Source of the DNA: Rhodococcus triatomae BKS 15-14 | Lineage (GTDB): Bacteria; Actinomycetota; Actinomycetes; Mycobacteriales; Mycobacteriaceae | NCBI GenBank assembly: GCA_000341795.1 | Contig: AODO01000069.1 | Coordinates: 124,001-188,000 of the forward strand | Length of the DNA: 64,000 nucleotides | Direction of reading: 5' to 3' | Shown: positions 8,702 through 17,904 of the stretch, piece after piece | Layout: every line of letters begins with the position of its first letter | Position numbering within the stretch: position 1 is the first letter of the stretch | Program-made: the position numbers and the translations under genes | The notes under the pieces: generated by a model | The model's input: only the letters and a program-made list of their open reading frames with translations | What the model was told of the DNA's origin: nothing | Database searches by the model: none

Positions 8702-8823
8702 CGTTCTCTCCATCCATAACTCGACGCGTGCACTCACGTGCCGCACGTCAACCGACAACGCTCGCCCGATTCCGTCGCCCACCTCGGGCGAACGCCGGTC
8801 CGGCCGACCTCACATCGGCGTTG

Positions 8824-8849
8824 TACCCCGCCCCAGACGGTTCTAAACC
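8824..8849 (-). promoter_or_regulatory. SigF/SigB-like stress promoter
   Basis: On the minus strand GGTTT (complement of 8845-8849) and GGGTA (complement of 8824-8828) are separated by 16 nt, the mycobacterial SigF pattern GGTTT-N16-GGGTA(T). It points at the 51-aa membrane protein gene and would give a roughly 115-nt leader. The rest of 8702-9004 shows no gene. Confidence 0.55.
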
Positions 8850-9004
8850 CACTCTGGCGAAGAGAGTTTCACTTCCCGCATTCGCAGACCGCGAGCGGCG
8901 GTTGTTCGCATGACTCAGGTCTTTCCCGGTCGCCGCCTGCACGTCGCGCCGCTGCAGGAAGTCGCGCGTTCCAGCCCGGCTTTCCCACCGTCCGGCGATC
9001 CCCG

Positions 9005-11800
9005 TCAGGGTGCGCGGCGCACGACCATCGGCGCCAGTGCGAGTTCGGCCAACCCCGAGGCGTCACCACCGGCGAACGCCTTCGTTCGCGCCGACTGGTA
9101 GTGGCAGCCCGCGGCATCGAACGCCGCTGCTACAGCGAGGAGTCGTTCCGGCCGGTCGTCCAGAAGCGCCGCGGCGCGCTCCACGATGGCGCCGGCGACG
9201 GGGTTTCCGGCCACCACGGTCCGGGCCTGCGCGACGAGTTCGTTGGCGTCCGGATACCCGCCGAGCACCGCGACCTCGGCGCGCAACGCCACGTACCAGT
9301 GCAGCCAGAGCCAGGTGACCGATCGCCACACCTCGTCCGGCTCCGCCGCCATCCTCTCCCGCGCACTCCGCACATCTCCGTTGTGCAACAACAGAATCGC
9401 GTCGAACACGGCGCGATAGCCGTAGGCCTGCTCGGTCGGGGGATCGAGCCGGCCGAGCACCGTGGCCCACTCCCGCCTGGCATCGTCGTCGCCCCGCAGT
9501 CCGTGGATCATCTCCACGCCCGCGGCCGCGGGCCCGAGCGCCGAACCGGCCGGGCAGCCTGCTCTCTGCCATGCGTCGAGGAATCGGGTGCTGCGGGTCA
9601 GCACCTCGTCGACGTTGCCCGCCAAGGCGTCTGTCACCAGGAGCGGTCCCGTCGCCCGGTGCCCGACCTCCGCCAGCATCGGGTGATCGGCCAGCTGCCG
9701 CGCCCACCCGCGTGCGCCCTGGAGATCTCCCACGCCGAGTCCTGCCTCCGTGGCCTCGCCCAGCGCGTCGATCAGCTCGTGCGCGGCGATCGGGCCGTGC
9801 GGCACGGCCGCGAGCAGCGCCGCCCGGCGCCGTGCCGTGTCGGCGACGGCGAACGGGTCACCCGCCCAGCTCAGCGCGCCCGACAGCGTGTCGAGGGCAG
9901 CGGACTCCGCGAGCGGGTTCCCCGCACGGCGGGCGAGCGCGACCGCCCGTTCGGCGTGCGCGACCGCCTCCGCGACGGCACCGCCGGACAGGCCTTCCGT
10001 GGCCTCGAACGCCTCGGTCAGTACCCGTCCTGCCTCGGCCAACGCCATCGCGACGCCGGCACGGGGGTCGTCACCCGCCAGTTCCCGCGCCCGGGCGACG
10101 AGCCCGCCCCCCTCACCCGGCGGCAAGGTTCGGACGAACTTGCTCGCGAACCGGTAGCTGTTCGCGGCGGCGGTCGCGAGGTCGGTGGCCGCCCCAGCGG
10201 TGTCCCCGGCGGCCAGGGCGGCATCCGCGGCCTCCCGGTTCAGGCGGTACATGTCGTCACCGCGCATCCGGCACCCGGCCACGGCTGCCGCCTGCCGGAG
10301 CATCGGGGCGGTGTCGGCGTCGGCGGCCAGCGCAGCGGCCTGCTCGTACCGCTGCTGCGATTCTCCGATCAGGTGCCTGGTGAAGGTCAGTTCCGCAAGC
10401 CGCCGGGCGAGGTCGTACGCCTGCGCGCCCAGCTCCGGCCGCTCGGCTGCCCACGCCAGTGCCGCGCGGAGGTCGTCGGCCACCGCGTCGAATCGCGCAC
10501 GCCACTCCCCTGCCACCGCGGCGAGGTCGTCGGCCTGCGCCAGGCACCACTGCAGATGCAGGGACCGGACCTCGTTCAGCTCACCCGCCTCGGCGAGCTT
10601 CTCGCTCCCGTATTGGCGGATGGTCTCCAGCGCGCGGTAGCGCGTCCCGGCCGGGGTGGCCAGCACCACGAGCAGGCTCTGCTCCGACAGGCGGGCCAAA
10701 CCGTCTGCGACAGAGCCTTTCCCGACTCCGACGACCTCCGCGGCGGCCTTCGTCGTGAACGACTTCGTGAACACCGACACCCTGCGCAGGAGCACCTGGT
10801 CGTCCGTGTCGAGCAGGGCGTGACTCCAGTCGAGCGCGGCGCGGACCGAGCGGTGCCGGTCGTCGGTGCGGGCACCGCCGGCGAGCATGCGCAGTTGATC
10901 GGACAGGCCGTCGGTGAGACCATCGAGGCCGAGAGTGGTCCACCGGGCCGCTGCCAGCTCGATCGCCAGCGCCATTCCGTCCAGTCCCTGGCAGAACTCC
11001 GCAATCTGTTCCCGTAGTGCATGATTCGGCGGCCATCCCCCGGCCGCGGCGCGGTCCATGAACAGCTCCACCGCGTCCGACGCTCCGTCGCCCGCCAGCG
11101 ACATCGGTGGCACCGGACAGGCCCGCTCGAACGGGACCATCAGCCGGGCACGGCTCGTCGCCAGCACCGTCACCCGTGGGCACTCCGCGAGCACCTGCTC
11201 GATGAAGGGCGCCACCCCGTCCAGCACGTGTTCGCAGTTGTCCAGCACGAGCAGGACGCGACGATCTGCCAGTGCGGCCAGGACGGATTGGTCCATGCCG
11301 CGGCCGGGCTGCTCGCCGAGGCCGAGCGCGAGACCCACCGCGTCGGCGACCGGGCCCAGATGCGAGCCGGTGATCGGCACCAGATCGACGAACCACACCC
11401 CGTCGGGGAACTCGTCGGCGACCTCCGCCGCGACGGCCAGCGCGAGTCGGGTCTTTCCGACGCCACCGGGTCCGACGGCCGTCACCTGCCGTTCGCGTCG
11501 GATCATCTCGGCCAACTCGGCCCGCTCCCGCGTCCGGCCGACGAACGACGTCAACGGGGCCGGCAGGACCGGCGCCGGCCGCGTCGCCCGATCGATGGGT
11601 GCGGACGCGGACGCAGCCGCGGAGAGTGCGAGTGCCCGTCGATCCGGAACCGCCAGTTTGCGCAGCAGCGAGGACACGTGGCTCTCCACGGTGCGCACGG
11701 AGATGAACAGTCTCGCCGCGATCTCGGCGTTGGTGAGGTGCTCGCCCACCAGCGCGAGCACCTCGGCTTCCCGAGCGGAGATGTCCACCGACGCCGTCAT
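9005..11800 (-). CDS. LuxR-family STAND ATPase regulator
   Basis: A 931-residue regulator. A LuxR-type helix-turn-helix sits at the N-terminus (about 7-60, with REAEVLALVGEHLTNAEIAA and VRTVESHVSSLL). An NB-ARC-like ATPase follows: FVGRTRERAEL, Walker A GPGGVGKTRLA (about 108-118), Walker B VLLVLDNCEHVLD (about 180), and ATSRARL. The rest is alpha-helical repeats of TPR type rich in Ala/Leu. Such proteins probably switch by ATP binding in response to a ligand sensed by the repeats. I prefer the ATG at 11800 (MTASVDISAREAE); a GTG 18 bp upstream is also in frame. It is divergent from the VOC gene, a possible target. Confidence 0.85.
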   Translation of the reverse strand: MTASVDISAREAEVLALVGEHLTNAEIAARLFISVRTVESHVSSLLRKLAVPDRRALALSAAASASAPIDRATRPAPVLPAPLTSFVGRTRERAELAEMIRRERQVTAVGPGGVGKTRLALAVAAEVADEFPDGVWFVDLVPITGSHLGPVADAVGLALGLGEQPGRGMDQSVLAALADRRVLLVLDNCEHVLDGVAPFIEQVLAECPRVTVLATSRARLMVPFERACPVPPMSLAGDGASDAVELFMDRAAAGGWPPNHALREQIAEFCQGLDGMALAIELAAARWTTLGLDGLTDGLSDQLRMLAGGARTDDRHRSVRAALDWSHALLDTDDQVLLRRVSVFTKSFTTKAAAEVVGVGKGSVADGLARLSEQSLLVVLATPAGTRYRALETIRQYGSEKLAEAGELNEVRSLHLQWCLAQADDLAAVAGEWRARFDAVADDLRAALAWAAERPELGAQAYDLARRLAELTFTRHLIGESQQRYEQAAALAADADTAPMLRQAAAVAGCRMRGDDMYRLNREAADAALAAGDTAGAATDLATAAANSYRFASKFVRTLPPGEGGGLVARARELAGDDPRAGVAMALAEAGRVLTEAFEATEGLSGGAVAEAVAHAERAVALARRAGNPLAESAALDTLSGALSWAGDPFAVADTARRRAALLAAVPHGPIAAHELIDALGEATEAGLGVGDLQGARGWARQLADHPMLAEVGHRATGPLLVTDALAGNVDEVLTRSTRFLDAWQRAGCPAGSALGPAAAGVEMIHGLRGDDDARREWATVLGRLDPPTEQAYGYRAVFDAILLLHNGDVRSARERMAAEPDEVWRSVTWLWLHWYVALRAEVAVLGGYPDANELVAQARTVVAGNPVAGAIVERAAALLDDRPERLLAVAAAFDAAGCHYQSARTKAFAGGDASGLAELALAPMVVRRAP

Positions 11801-11954
11801 GACCCCATTCTGTACCACTCGATGTACGTACGGATTCCGTGACGCCGATCGGTGGACGGTTCCGTGGTCACCACGGATGTGGCCGACGTCGCCGAACGCG
11901 ATGGTTGTGTCACGTCCGATTCACGGACAACCGAATCCGAACCCAGGAGTCCTC

Positions 11955-12311
11955 ATGACCAGCTCTCCCACCCAGGGCATCAAGACGGTGCTGCACCCCG
12001 TGTCCGACCTGGCGACCGCGAAGACGATCTACACCGCACTGCTCGGCGTCGAGCCGCAGACCGACTCGCCGTACTACGTGGGCTTCGACACCGAGGGCCA
12101 GCACATCGGGCTGGTGCCCGGTGGTGGATCCCGGGGCATGGCGGCACCTGTGGCGTACTGGCACGTGGCGGACATCGAGACGAAGGTCGCCGAGGTGACG
12201 GCCGCCGGCGCCGCGGTGAAGGAGCCCGCCCACGAGGTCGGCGCCGGTCGACTCGTGGCCACCGTGACCGACTCCGACGGCAACGTCCTCGGCCTCGTCC
12301 AGGACCGCTGA
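11955..12311 (+). CDS. VOC (glyoxalase/bleomycin-resistance fold) protein
   Basis: A 118-residue single-domain vicinal-oxygen-chelate protein: IKTVLHPVSDLATAK opens the first beta-alpha-beta module, YYVGFDTEGQHIGLVP follows, and AYWHVADIE and VTDSDGNVLGLVQ form the second. It may bind a metal or a small molecule; the activity cannot be assigned. The ATG is preceded by CAGGAGTCCTC. A small membrane protein gene follows after 26 bp, so the two form an operon. The divergent LuxR-type ATPase may regulate it. Confidence 0.85.
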   Translation: MTSSPTQGIKTVLHPVSDLATAKTIYTALLGVEPQTDSPYYVGFDTEGQHIGLVPGGGSRGMAAPVAYWHVADIETKVAEVTAAGAAVKEPAHEVGAGRLVATVTDSDGNVLGLVQDR

Positions 12312-12337
12312 CACACACCACCCGAGGAGACACACCC

Positions 12338-12562
12338 ATGAACTCGAACCGCCCGATTCGTCAGCTCCACCGCTGGACCTCGATCGTCTTCACCGTCACC
12401 GTCGTCCTGGCCACGGTCGCCGTCTCCGTCGACGCGGCCCTGTGGTTCTCGTACCTGCCGCTGCTCCCGCTCGCGGTCCTCCTGTTCAGCGGCCTGTACC
12501 TGTTCGTCCTGCCCTACCGGCGACGTGCTGCGGAGCGCCGGCGTCCGCTGACGGCCGCGTGA
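12338..12562 (+). CDS. Small two-helix membrane protein
   Basis: A 74-residue protein with two hydrophobic helices (about 14-35 and 39-59) and a strongly basic C-terminus (YRRRAAERRRP), predicted inside. The start ATG follows CGAGGAGACACACCC. It is the second gene of the VOC operon. I do not recognise a specific family; the basic tail and tandem helices resemble small actinobacterial membrane proteins annotated only as hypothetical. Confidence 0.65.
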   Translation: MNSNRPIRQLHRWTSIVFTVTVVLATVAVSVDAALWFSYLPLLPLAVLLFSGLYLFVLPYRRRAAERRRPLTAA

Positions 12563-12772
12563 CCTCGACGCGGGTACCCGGTGGCCGACGACCGGTGACG
12601 GTGGCGCGGCCGACCCCGCGGGGCGAGGTGCGGATCGGTGAACCGGAGGCGACGACGACGTCCTGATCGGTGTGTGACAAGGGGTTTCGAGGTCGGTGGG
12701 CGGGCGCGATCGATTCGTGTCACCGCAATCGGGCATACTGCCCACCGACCCCCCGAGGACCAGGAGCGCACG

Positions 12773-13723
12773 GTGATCAGCGAGTTGCAGAACGAGTTCC
12801 ACGACCTTCCCGTCGTCCAGTTTCCCACCGACGACGCCACCCCGACGCCGACCGTCGAGGGCCCTGTCGCGTGGCGAATCTCCGCCGACACCTACGACGC
12901 GGAGATCGAGTGGCCGGAAGCGTTCGCGAAGTTCCGCGCCGCGGTCGACCCGGCGAGCGTGACCGCCATCGTGGTCGGTAGCTGGTCCGAGCCGTACGAG
13001 AACAGTTCCGCCGGTGTGGTCGACGCCCTCGTCGCGGCCGCGGACGAGCTTCCCGCACTGCGGGCCCTGTTCATCGGGGACATGACGGTCGAGGACTGCG
13101 AGATCTCCTGGATCGTGCAGTCGGACCTCACCGCCCTGCTGACCGCGTTTCCCCGGCTCGAGCGCCTGGGTGTGCGCGGCGGCACCCAGTTGGCCCTGTC
13201 GCCGGTGCGGCACGAGAACCTGCGCAGCCTCGTGATCGAGTCGGGTGGCCTGCCCGCCGACCTGGTCCGGGCCGTGGCGGCGTCGGATCTTCCGGCGCTG
13301 ACGGACCTGGAACTGTGGCTCGGTACCGAGGAGTACGGCGGCGACTCGTCCGTGGACGACGTCGCCCCGATCCTGTCGGGCGAGAAGTTCCCGAAGTTGA
13401 CGCGCCTGGCCCTGGCGAACAGTGATCACCAGGACGCCATCGCGTCCGCCGTCGCCACGGCGGCCGTCGTGCCGCAGCTGCGCGCACTCGACCTGTCGAA
13501 GGGCGTGTTGACGGACACCGGTGCCGAGTCGCTCCTCGCGGGGCAGTCGCTCACGCACCTCGAATCGCTGGACCTGCACCACAACTACCTCAGCAGTGGC
13601 ATGCGGGAACGGCTGCAGGCGGCGCTCGCACCGTCCGTCGCACATCTCGACCTAGATCTCGGGGACGCCGACGAGGACGACTACGACGGAACGATCTACC
13701 GATCGGTTGCGGTCGGCGAATGA
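12773..13723 (+). CDS. STM4015-type leucine-rich-repeat protein
   Basis: A 316-residue soluble protein starting at GTG (AGGAGCGCACG upstream). Repeated LRR-like units are visible: LPALRALFIGDM, FPRLERLGVRGG, HENLRSLVIESGG, LPALTDLELWLG, FPKLTRLALANS, VPQLRALDLSKG and LTHLESLDLHHNYLS. It is the first gene of a five-gene run whose order and types match the STM4015-STM4011 cassette named after Salmonella loci. The role is unknown; an LRR protein could serve as substrate carrier, specificity subunit or target. Its stop overlaps the next start (ATGA). Confidence 0.8.
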   Translation: MISELQNEFHDLPVVQFPTDDATPTPTVEGPVAWRISADTYDAEIEWPEAFAKFRAAVDPASVTAIVVGSWSEPYENSSAGVVDALVAAADELPALRALFIGDMTVEDCEISWIVQSDLTALLTAFPRLERLGVRGGTQLALSPVRHENLRSLVIESGGLPADLVRAVAASDLPALTDLELWLGTEEYGGDSSVDDVAPILSGEKFPKLTRLALANSDHQDAIASAVATAAVVPQLRALDLSKGVLTDTGAESLLAGQSLTHLESLDLHHNYLSSGMRERLQAALAPSVAHLDLDLGDADEDDYDGTIYRSVAVGE

Positions 13724-14814
13724 CGCGTCCCCGCCTCGCGGTGGTGGGCAACCCGGAGAACCGTCGCGTCACGATGTTCCTCGACGCGGCGGCCACCCGC
13801 GGGCTGCCCACGCCGCGGGTGCTGTCGTGGTACGAGGTGATCACCGCAGGCGGCGCCCGGTTCGGCGCCGACGAGGTGGTTCGTCTCGACTCCCCGGGGG
13901 AGAACGCCGCCGTCGATGCGCTCCTCCGCGGCCCCGGTGCCCCGACACGCATCGCCGACGGCCCACGCTGGTACGCGGCGCTGGTCGGGGCCACCGCAAC
14001 CCTGCGGGGCGGGCGCCTGTTGACCGATCCGGGCGAGCTGGGCGTGCTGTTCGACAAACGTCTGTGCCACGAACGGTTGGTGAACGACGGTGTCCCGGTT
14101 CCGTTCTCACCCACTTCGGGCGCCGGCGCACCCGCGCCGGCATGCTGGGGTGATGTTCGCGAGCTGGCGCGCTCATCGGGCCTGCGCCGATTCTTCGTGA
14201 AACCGGCACACGGATCGTCGGCGGCAGGGGTGGTCGCGGTGGAGACCGCGTCCGGCGGCCGGGTGCAGGCGCGCAGCAGCGTGGAGCTCGCCGCGGACGG
14301 TGTCCACAACTCCCTACGCGTCCGCCGCGTCACGGGCGAGGCGGAGGTCGGAGCGCTGATCGACGCCCTGGCAGGCGAGTGCCTGCACATCGAGGCGTGG
14401 CTGCCGAAACCGACGGCCGGGGGACGCGCCGCCGACCTGCGTGTCGTGGTCGTAGCCGGGCGGGCGACCCACGCGGTGCTGCGCACCAGTACCCATCCGA
14501 TGACCAACCTGCACCTGGGCGGCAGTCGAGGTGATCTCGCCGCCGCGATGGCCGCGTTCGACTCCGGTGGATTCGGCTGGGAGAGAGCCCTGTCCGTCGC
14601 GGAACGGGCCGCCGCCGCCTTCCCGCGCACCCTGTGCGTCGGGGTGGACCTGCTCCCCGCCGCCGACTGGCGCGGAGCCGCCGTCGGGGAGGTCAACGCC
14701 TTCGGCGATCTGCTGCCCGGTCTCACCGGGCTACCCGGTCGCGCCGACGGGCTGAACACCTACGAGGCGCAACTCTCCGCGCTCGACGAATGGACCGATA
14801 GTGCCGCAGCCTGA
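13720..14814 (+). CDS. STM4014-type ATP-grasp-like protein
   Basis: A 364-residue protein starting in the ATGA overlap with the LRR gene, so translation is probably coupled. It opens with RLAVVGNPENRR, then a central FFVKPAHGSSAAGV with the likely ATP-binding lysine K161, and a C-terminal GVDLL and GEVNAFGD (323-330) that looks like the Glu-x-Asn metal site of ATP-grasp enzymes. Those features predict ATP-dependent carboxylate-amine or similar ligation. The substrate is unknown. The next gene begins inside its last codons. Confidence 0.75.
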   Translation: MTRPRLAVVGNPENRRVTMFLDAAATRGLPTPRVLSWYEVITAGGARFGADEVVRLDSPGENAAVDALLRGPGAPTRIADGPRWYAALVGATATLRGGRLLTDPGELGVLFDKRLCHERLVNDGVPVPFSPTSGAGAPAPACWGDVRELARSSGLRRFFVKPAHGSSAAGVVAVETASGGRVQARSSVELAADGVHNSLRVRRVTGEAEVGALIDALAGECLHIEAWLPKPTAGGRAADLRVVVVAGRATHAVLRTSTHPMTNLHLGGSRGDLAAAMAAFDSGGFGWERALSVAERAAAAFPRTLCVGVDLLPAADWRGAAVGEVNAFGDLLPGLTGLPGRADGLNTYEAQLSALDEWTDSAAA

Positions 14815-15667
14815 CCGATCCACCATCGATCCACCCCACACGACCACAACCCAACCGGACATGCGTGCGGTCGTCGGCACCGACGACATCCTCCTCGTCA
14901 CCCTGGACACGTTGCGCTACGACGTGGCCCGCGAACTCGCCGCGGCCGGACGGATCCCGAACCTGGCGCGGCACCTGCCCGGCGGCTGCTGGGAGGAACG
15001 TCACGCCCCGGGCAGCTTCACGTACGCATCGCACCAGGCGATCCTCGCCGGATTCCTGCCGACCCCGGTCGGGCAGGGACCGCACCCGCGCCTGTTCGCC
15101 GCGGAGTTCGGCGGCAGCGAATCCACCGCCGAGCGCACGTTCGTCTTCTCCGAGTCGAATCTCGTTGCGGGACTGGACGGTGCCGGTTACCACACGGCGT
15201 GCATCGGCGGTGTCGGATTCTTCAACCGGCGCGGCGCGCTGGGGTCGGTGCTCCCCGGTCTCTTCGCCGAGGCGCACTGGTCGCCCGAGCTCGGCGTGAC
15301 GTCACCGACGTCCTTCGAGTCACAGGTGAACCTCGCCGAGCGCATCGTGCGCGATCTCCCCGCCGAGCGCCGGCTGTTCCTGTTCGTGAACGTCTCCGCA
15401 CTGCACCAGCCCAACTGGTTCCACACCGAGGGCGGCACCGTCGAGGCCGGCGACAGTCGCGCCACGCACGCCGCGGCACTGGAGTACGTGGACCGGCACA
15501 TCGGCCGGTTGTTCGATGCCATGTCGAGCAGGCGGCGATGCTTCGCGATCGTGTGCTCCGATCACGGCACCGCCTACGGCGAGGACGGATACACCGGGCA
15601 CCGCCTCGGGCATCCCGTCGTGTGGACGGTGCCCTACGCCCACTTCTTCCTCCAGGGACCGGAATGA
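14801..15667 (+). CDS. STM4013-type hydrolase (alkaline phosphatase/sulfatase fold)
   Basis: A 288-residue protein in the longest form. The metal-binding N-terminal motif LLVTLDTLRYD (about 31-41) and the C-terminal SDHG (253-256) with GHRLGH (266-271) are the signature of the alkaline phosphatase superfamily (phosphodiesterases, sulfatases, phosphomutases). PGSFTYASHQAILAGFLP supplies the central catalytic stretch. The GTG at 14801 overlaps the previous gene by 14 bp; an ATG at 14861 would give 268 residues beginning MRAVVGTDD and may be the real start. It probably hydrolyses a phosphate or sulfate ester made or used by the cassette. Confidence 0.8.
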   Translation: MPQPDRSTIDPPHTTTTQPDMRAVVGTDDILLVTLDTLRYDVARELAAAGRIPNLARHLPGGCWEERHAPGSFTYASHQAILAGFLPTPVGQGPHPRLFAAEFGGSESTAERTFVFSESNLVAGLDGAGYHTACIGGVGFFNRRGALGSVLPGLFAEAHWSPELGVTSPTSFESQVNLAERIVRDLPAERRLFLFVNVSALHQPNWFHTEGGTVEAGDSRATHAAALEYVDRHIGRLFDAMSSRRRCFAIVCSDHGTAYGEDGYTGHRLGHPVVWTVPYAHFFLQGPE

Positions 15668-17028
15668 CCATCGCCTCTCTGCCCATGCCCACCGCTGCGC
15701 CGGCCGTCGCGCCGGAACATGTTGCGCCGTACCAGAACTACGTGTACGCGTACCCACACAAGACGGCGTACCGGCCACTGAACCCACGGCCGGCCCTGAC
15801 CGACCTGTGGGCGGACGAACCGCAGGACTCGCTGTCGCTGTACCTGCACATCCCGTTCTGCGAGGTGCGGTGCGGGTTCTGCAACCTCTTCACCCGGGTC
15901 GGCGCGCCGGACGAGCTGACCACCCGCTATCTCGACGCGCTCGAACGCCAGGCCGAGGCGACCCGGGAGGCCCTCGTCCCGACCGCGCACTTCGCGACGG
16001 CGGCGTTCGGAGGCGGCACCCCCACCTACCTCACCGCGGCGGAACTGGAGCGGCTCTGCGACATCGCCGAGAGCATGGGCGCCGACCTGCGGGCCGTCCC
16101 GCTGTCGGTGGAGGCCTCCCCCTCGACGGCCACCGCCGACCGGCTCGCGGTCCTCGCCGAGCGCGGGGCAACCCGGCTCAGCCTCGGTGTGCAGAGCTTC
16201 GACGACACCGAGGCCAGGGCGGCGGTCCGGCCGCAGCGGCGTGCGGACGTGGAGGCTGCGCTGCAGCGCGTTCGGGACACCGGGATCGACGTGCTGAACA
16301 TCGACCTGATCTACGGGATCGACGGGCAGACCCCGCAGTCCTGGGCCGCGTCCCTCGATGCCGCGCTCGCATGGCGCCCCGAGGAGCTGTACCTGTATCC
16401 GCTGTACGTCCGGCCGTTGACGGGTCTGGCGCGGCGCGCAGGCGGTCCCGACCCGGAATGGGACACGCAACGGCTGGACCTCTACCGTCGCGGCCGGGAT
16501 CACCTGCTCTCGGCCGGCTACGTGCAGGAGTCGATGCGGATGTTCCGCCGAGCCGACGCACCGCTCGTCGGGCCCGACGACTACGCCTGCCAGACCGACG
16601 GCATGATCGGGCTCGGCTGCGGTGCGCGTTCGTACACGCGAGACCTCCACTACTCCTTCGACTACGCCGTTGGCGCGCACGAGGTGCGGGCGATCATCGA
16701 CGACTACGTGTCCGGCGCGGTCGACGACTTCCGGCGGGCGGTGGTGGGTCACGCGATGACCGAGGACGAGGCCCGGCGTCGGCACCTGCTGCAGTCGGTA
16801 CTGCAGGCCGCGGGAATGCCGTTGCCGGACTATCGTGCCCGCTTCGGGTCCGATCCCCGCGATCATTTCGGTGGCGAGATCGACCGTTGGGCCGACCGCG
16901 GCTGGCTTCGTTCCGGCGGCGACCGGCTGCAGCTGACGGAATTGGGCATGGCGTACTCCGACGCCCTCGGTCCCGAACTGTTCTCGCCACGGGTGCGGGC
17001 CGCGATGGCCGAGTACGAGGGCCGCTGA
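15664..17028 (+). CDS. STM4012-type radical SAM protein (HemN/HemW-like)
   Basis: A 454-residue radical SAM enzyme. The iron-sulfur motif is CEVRCGFC (C66, C70, C73), preceded by LYLHIPF as in HemN/HemW, followed by FGGGTPTYL (115-123), the VEASPST strand and LSLGVQSFD. The C-terminal half contains a winged-helix-like HemN tail (GLGCGARSY, DRGWLRSGGDRLQLTELG). The family is annotated by similarity to coproporphyrinogen dehydrogenase, but the position inside the STM401x cassette argues for a dedicated substrate. It starts within the ATGA overlap with the hydrolase. Confidence 0.85.
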   Translation: MTIASLPMPTAAPAVAPEHVAPYQNYVYAYPHKTAYRPLNPRPALTDLWADEPQDSLSLYLHIPFCEVRCGFCNLFTRVGAPDELTTRYLDALERQAEATREALVPTAHFATAAFGGGTPTYLTAAELERLCDIAESMGADLRAVPLSVEASPSTATADRLAVLAERGATRLSLGVQSFDDTEARAAVRPQRRADVEAALQRVRDTGIDVLNIDLIYGIDGQTPQSWAASLDAALAWRPEELYLYPLYVRPLTGLARRAGGPDPEWDTQRLDLYRRGRDHLLSAGYVQESMRMFRRADAPLVGPDDYACQTDGMIGLGCGARSYTRDLHYSFDYAVGAHEVRAIIDDYVSGAVDDFRRAVVGHAMTEDEARRRHLLQSVLQAAGMPLPDYRARFGSDPRDHFGGEIDRWADRGWLRSGGDRLQLTELGMAYSDALGPELFSPRVRAAMAEYEGR

Positions 17029-17030
17029 CG

Positions 17031-17903
17031 GTGCTGACCCTCCTCTACCGGGGCCCGCTGGCGTCCTGCGACTACGACTGTCCGTACTGCCCCTTCGCGA
17101 AACGCCGGGACAGCACCGAGCAACTGCGGGCGGACCGTGCCGCGCTGGAACGCTTCTGTGCATGGGTGGCGGATCAGGACGAGGACCTGTCGATCCTGTT
17201 CACGCCGTGGGGCGAGGGTCTGGTGCGGTCCTGGTACCGGCGCGCACTCGTCGCGTTGTCTCGGCTGCCGCACGTGCGGCGAGTCGCGATCCAGACGAAC
17301 CTCTCGTGCCGCACCGGCTGGCTCGACGACGCCGACCGCGACACGATCGCGCTGTGGTGCACGTACCATCCCGGGGAGACACCACACGACCGGTTCCTCG
17401 GCAAGACAGCGGAACTCACCGAACTCGGTGTGCGCTTCAGCGTCGGCGTCGTCGGACTGCCGGACCACCTGGACGCAGCGCGCGGCCTACGGGCCGAGCT
17501 CCCCGATTCCGTGTACCTGTGGGTCAATGCCGCCGACGGACACACCTACAGCGACTCCGACGCCGCCGACTGGACCTCGATCGACCCGCTCTTCGAGTAC
17601 AGCAGGCATCCGCACCGCACCCGGGGCCGCGCATGCCGGACAGGCGAATCGGTGGTGTCCGTCGACGGCGACGGTAACGTCCGACGTTGCCACTTCGTCG
17701 CCGAGCGACTCGGCAATCTGTACGACGGCTCGTTCCGGGACGCCTTGAAACCGAGGGGCTGCCCGCTGGACGTGTGCGACTGCCACATCGGCTACGTGCA
17801 CGCCGAGCAGCTGCCGCTGTACGACGTGTTCGCCGGTGGAGTCCTCGAACGGATCCCCGCGGAACCGGTGTGGCTGCCGATGCCGCGTTCCGCGCCTGCG
17901 TGA
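17031..17903 (+). CDS. STM4011-type radical SAM protein
   Basis: A 290-residue radical SAM enzyme starting at GTG two bases after the previous stop. The cluster motif is CDYDCPYC (C13, C17, C20), close to the N-terminus. Additional cysteines near C202 and C220 and the C-terminal CPLDVCDC (C244, C249, C251) look like ligands of an auxiliary cluster, as in SPASM/twitch enzymes that modify peptides or proteins. The ending with DVCDCHIGYVH supports this. It is last in the cassette and ends one base from the convergent DinB-like gene. Reaction and substrate are unknown. Confidence 0.82.
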   Translation: MLTLLYRGPLASCDYDCPYCPFAKRRDSTEQLRADRAALERFCAWVADQDEDLSILFTPWGEGLVRSWYRRALVALSRLPHVRRVAIQTNLSCRTGWLDDADRDTIALWCTYHPGETPHDRFLGKTAELTELGVRFSVGVVGLPDHLDAARGLRAELPDSVYLWVNAADGHTYSDSDAADWTSIDPLFEYSRHPHRTRGRACRTGESVVSVDGDGNVRRCHFVAERLGNLYDGSFRDALKPRGCPLDVCDCHIGYVHAEQLPLYDVFAGGVLERIPAEPVWLPMPRSAPA

Positions 17904-17904
17904 C

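Noticed and set aside
8738-11017. 759-codon plus-strand open frame opposite the LuxR-type ATPase
   Set aside because: Arg/Gly/His-rich shadow of a gene with clear Walker and helix-turn-helix motifs.
12074-13645. 523-codon minus-strand frame opposite the VOC and STM4015 genes
   Set aside because: Shadow frame; it crosses two well-supported genes and shows no domain.
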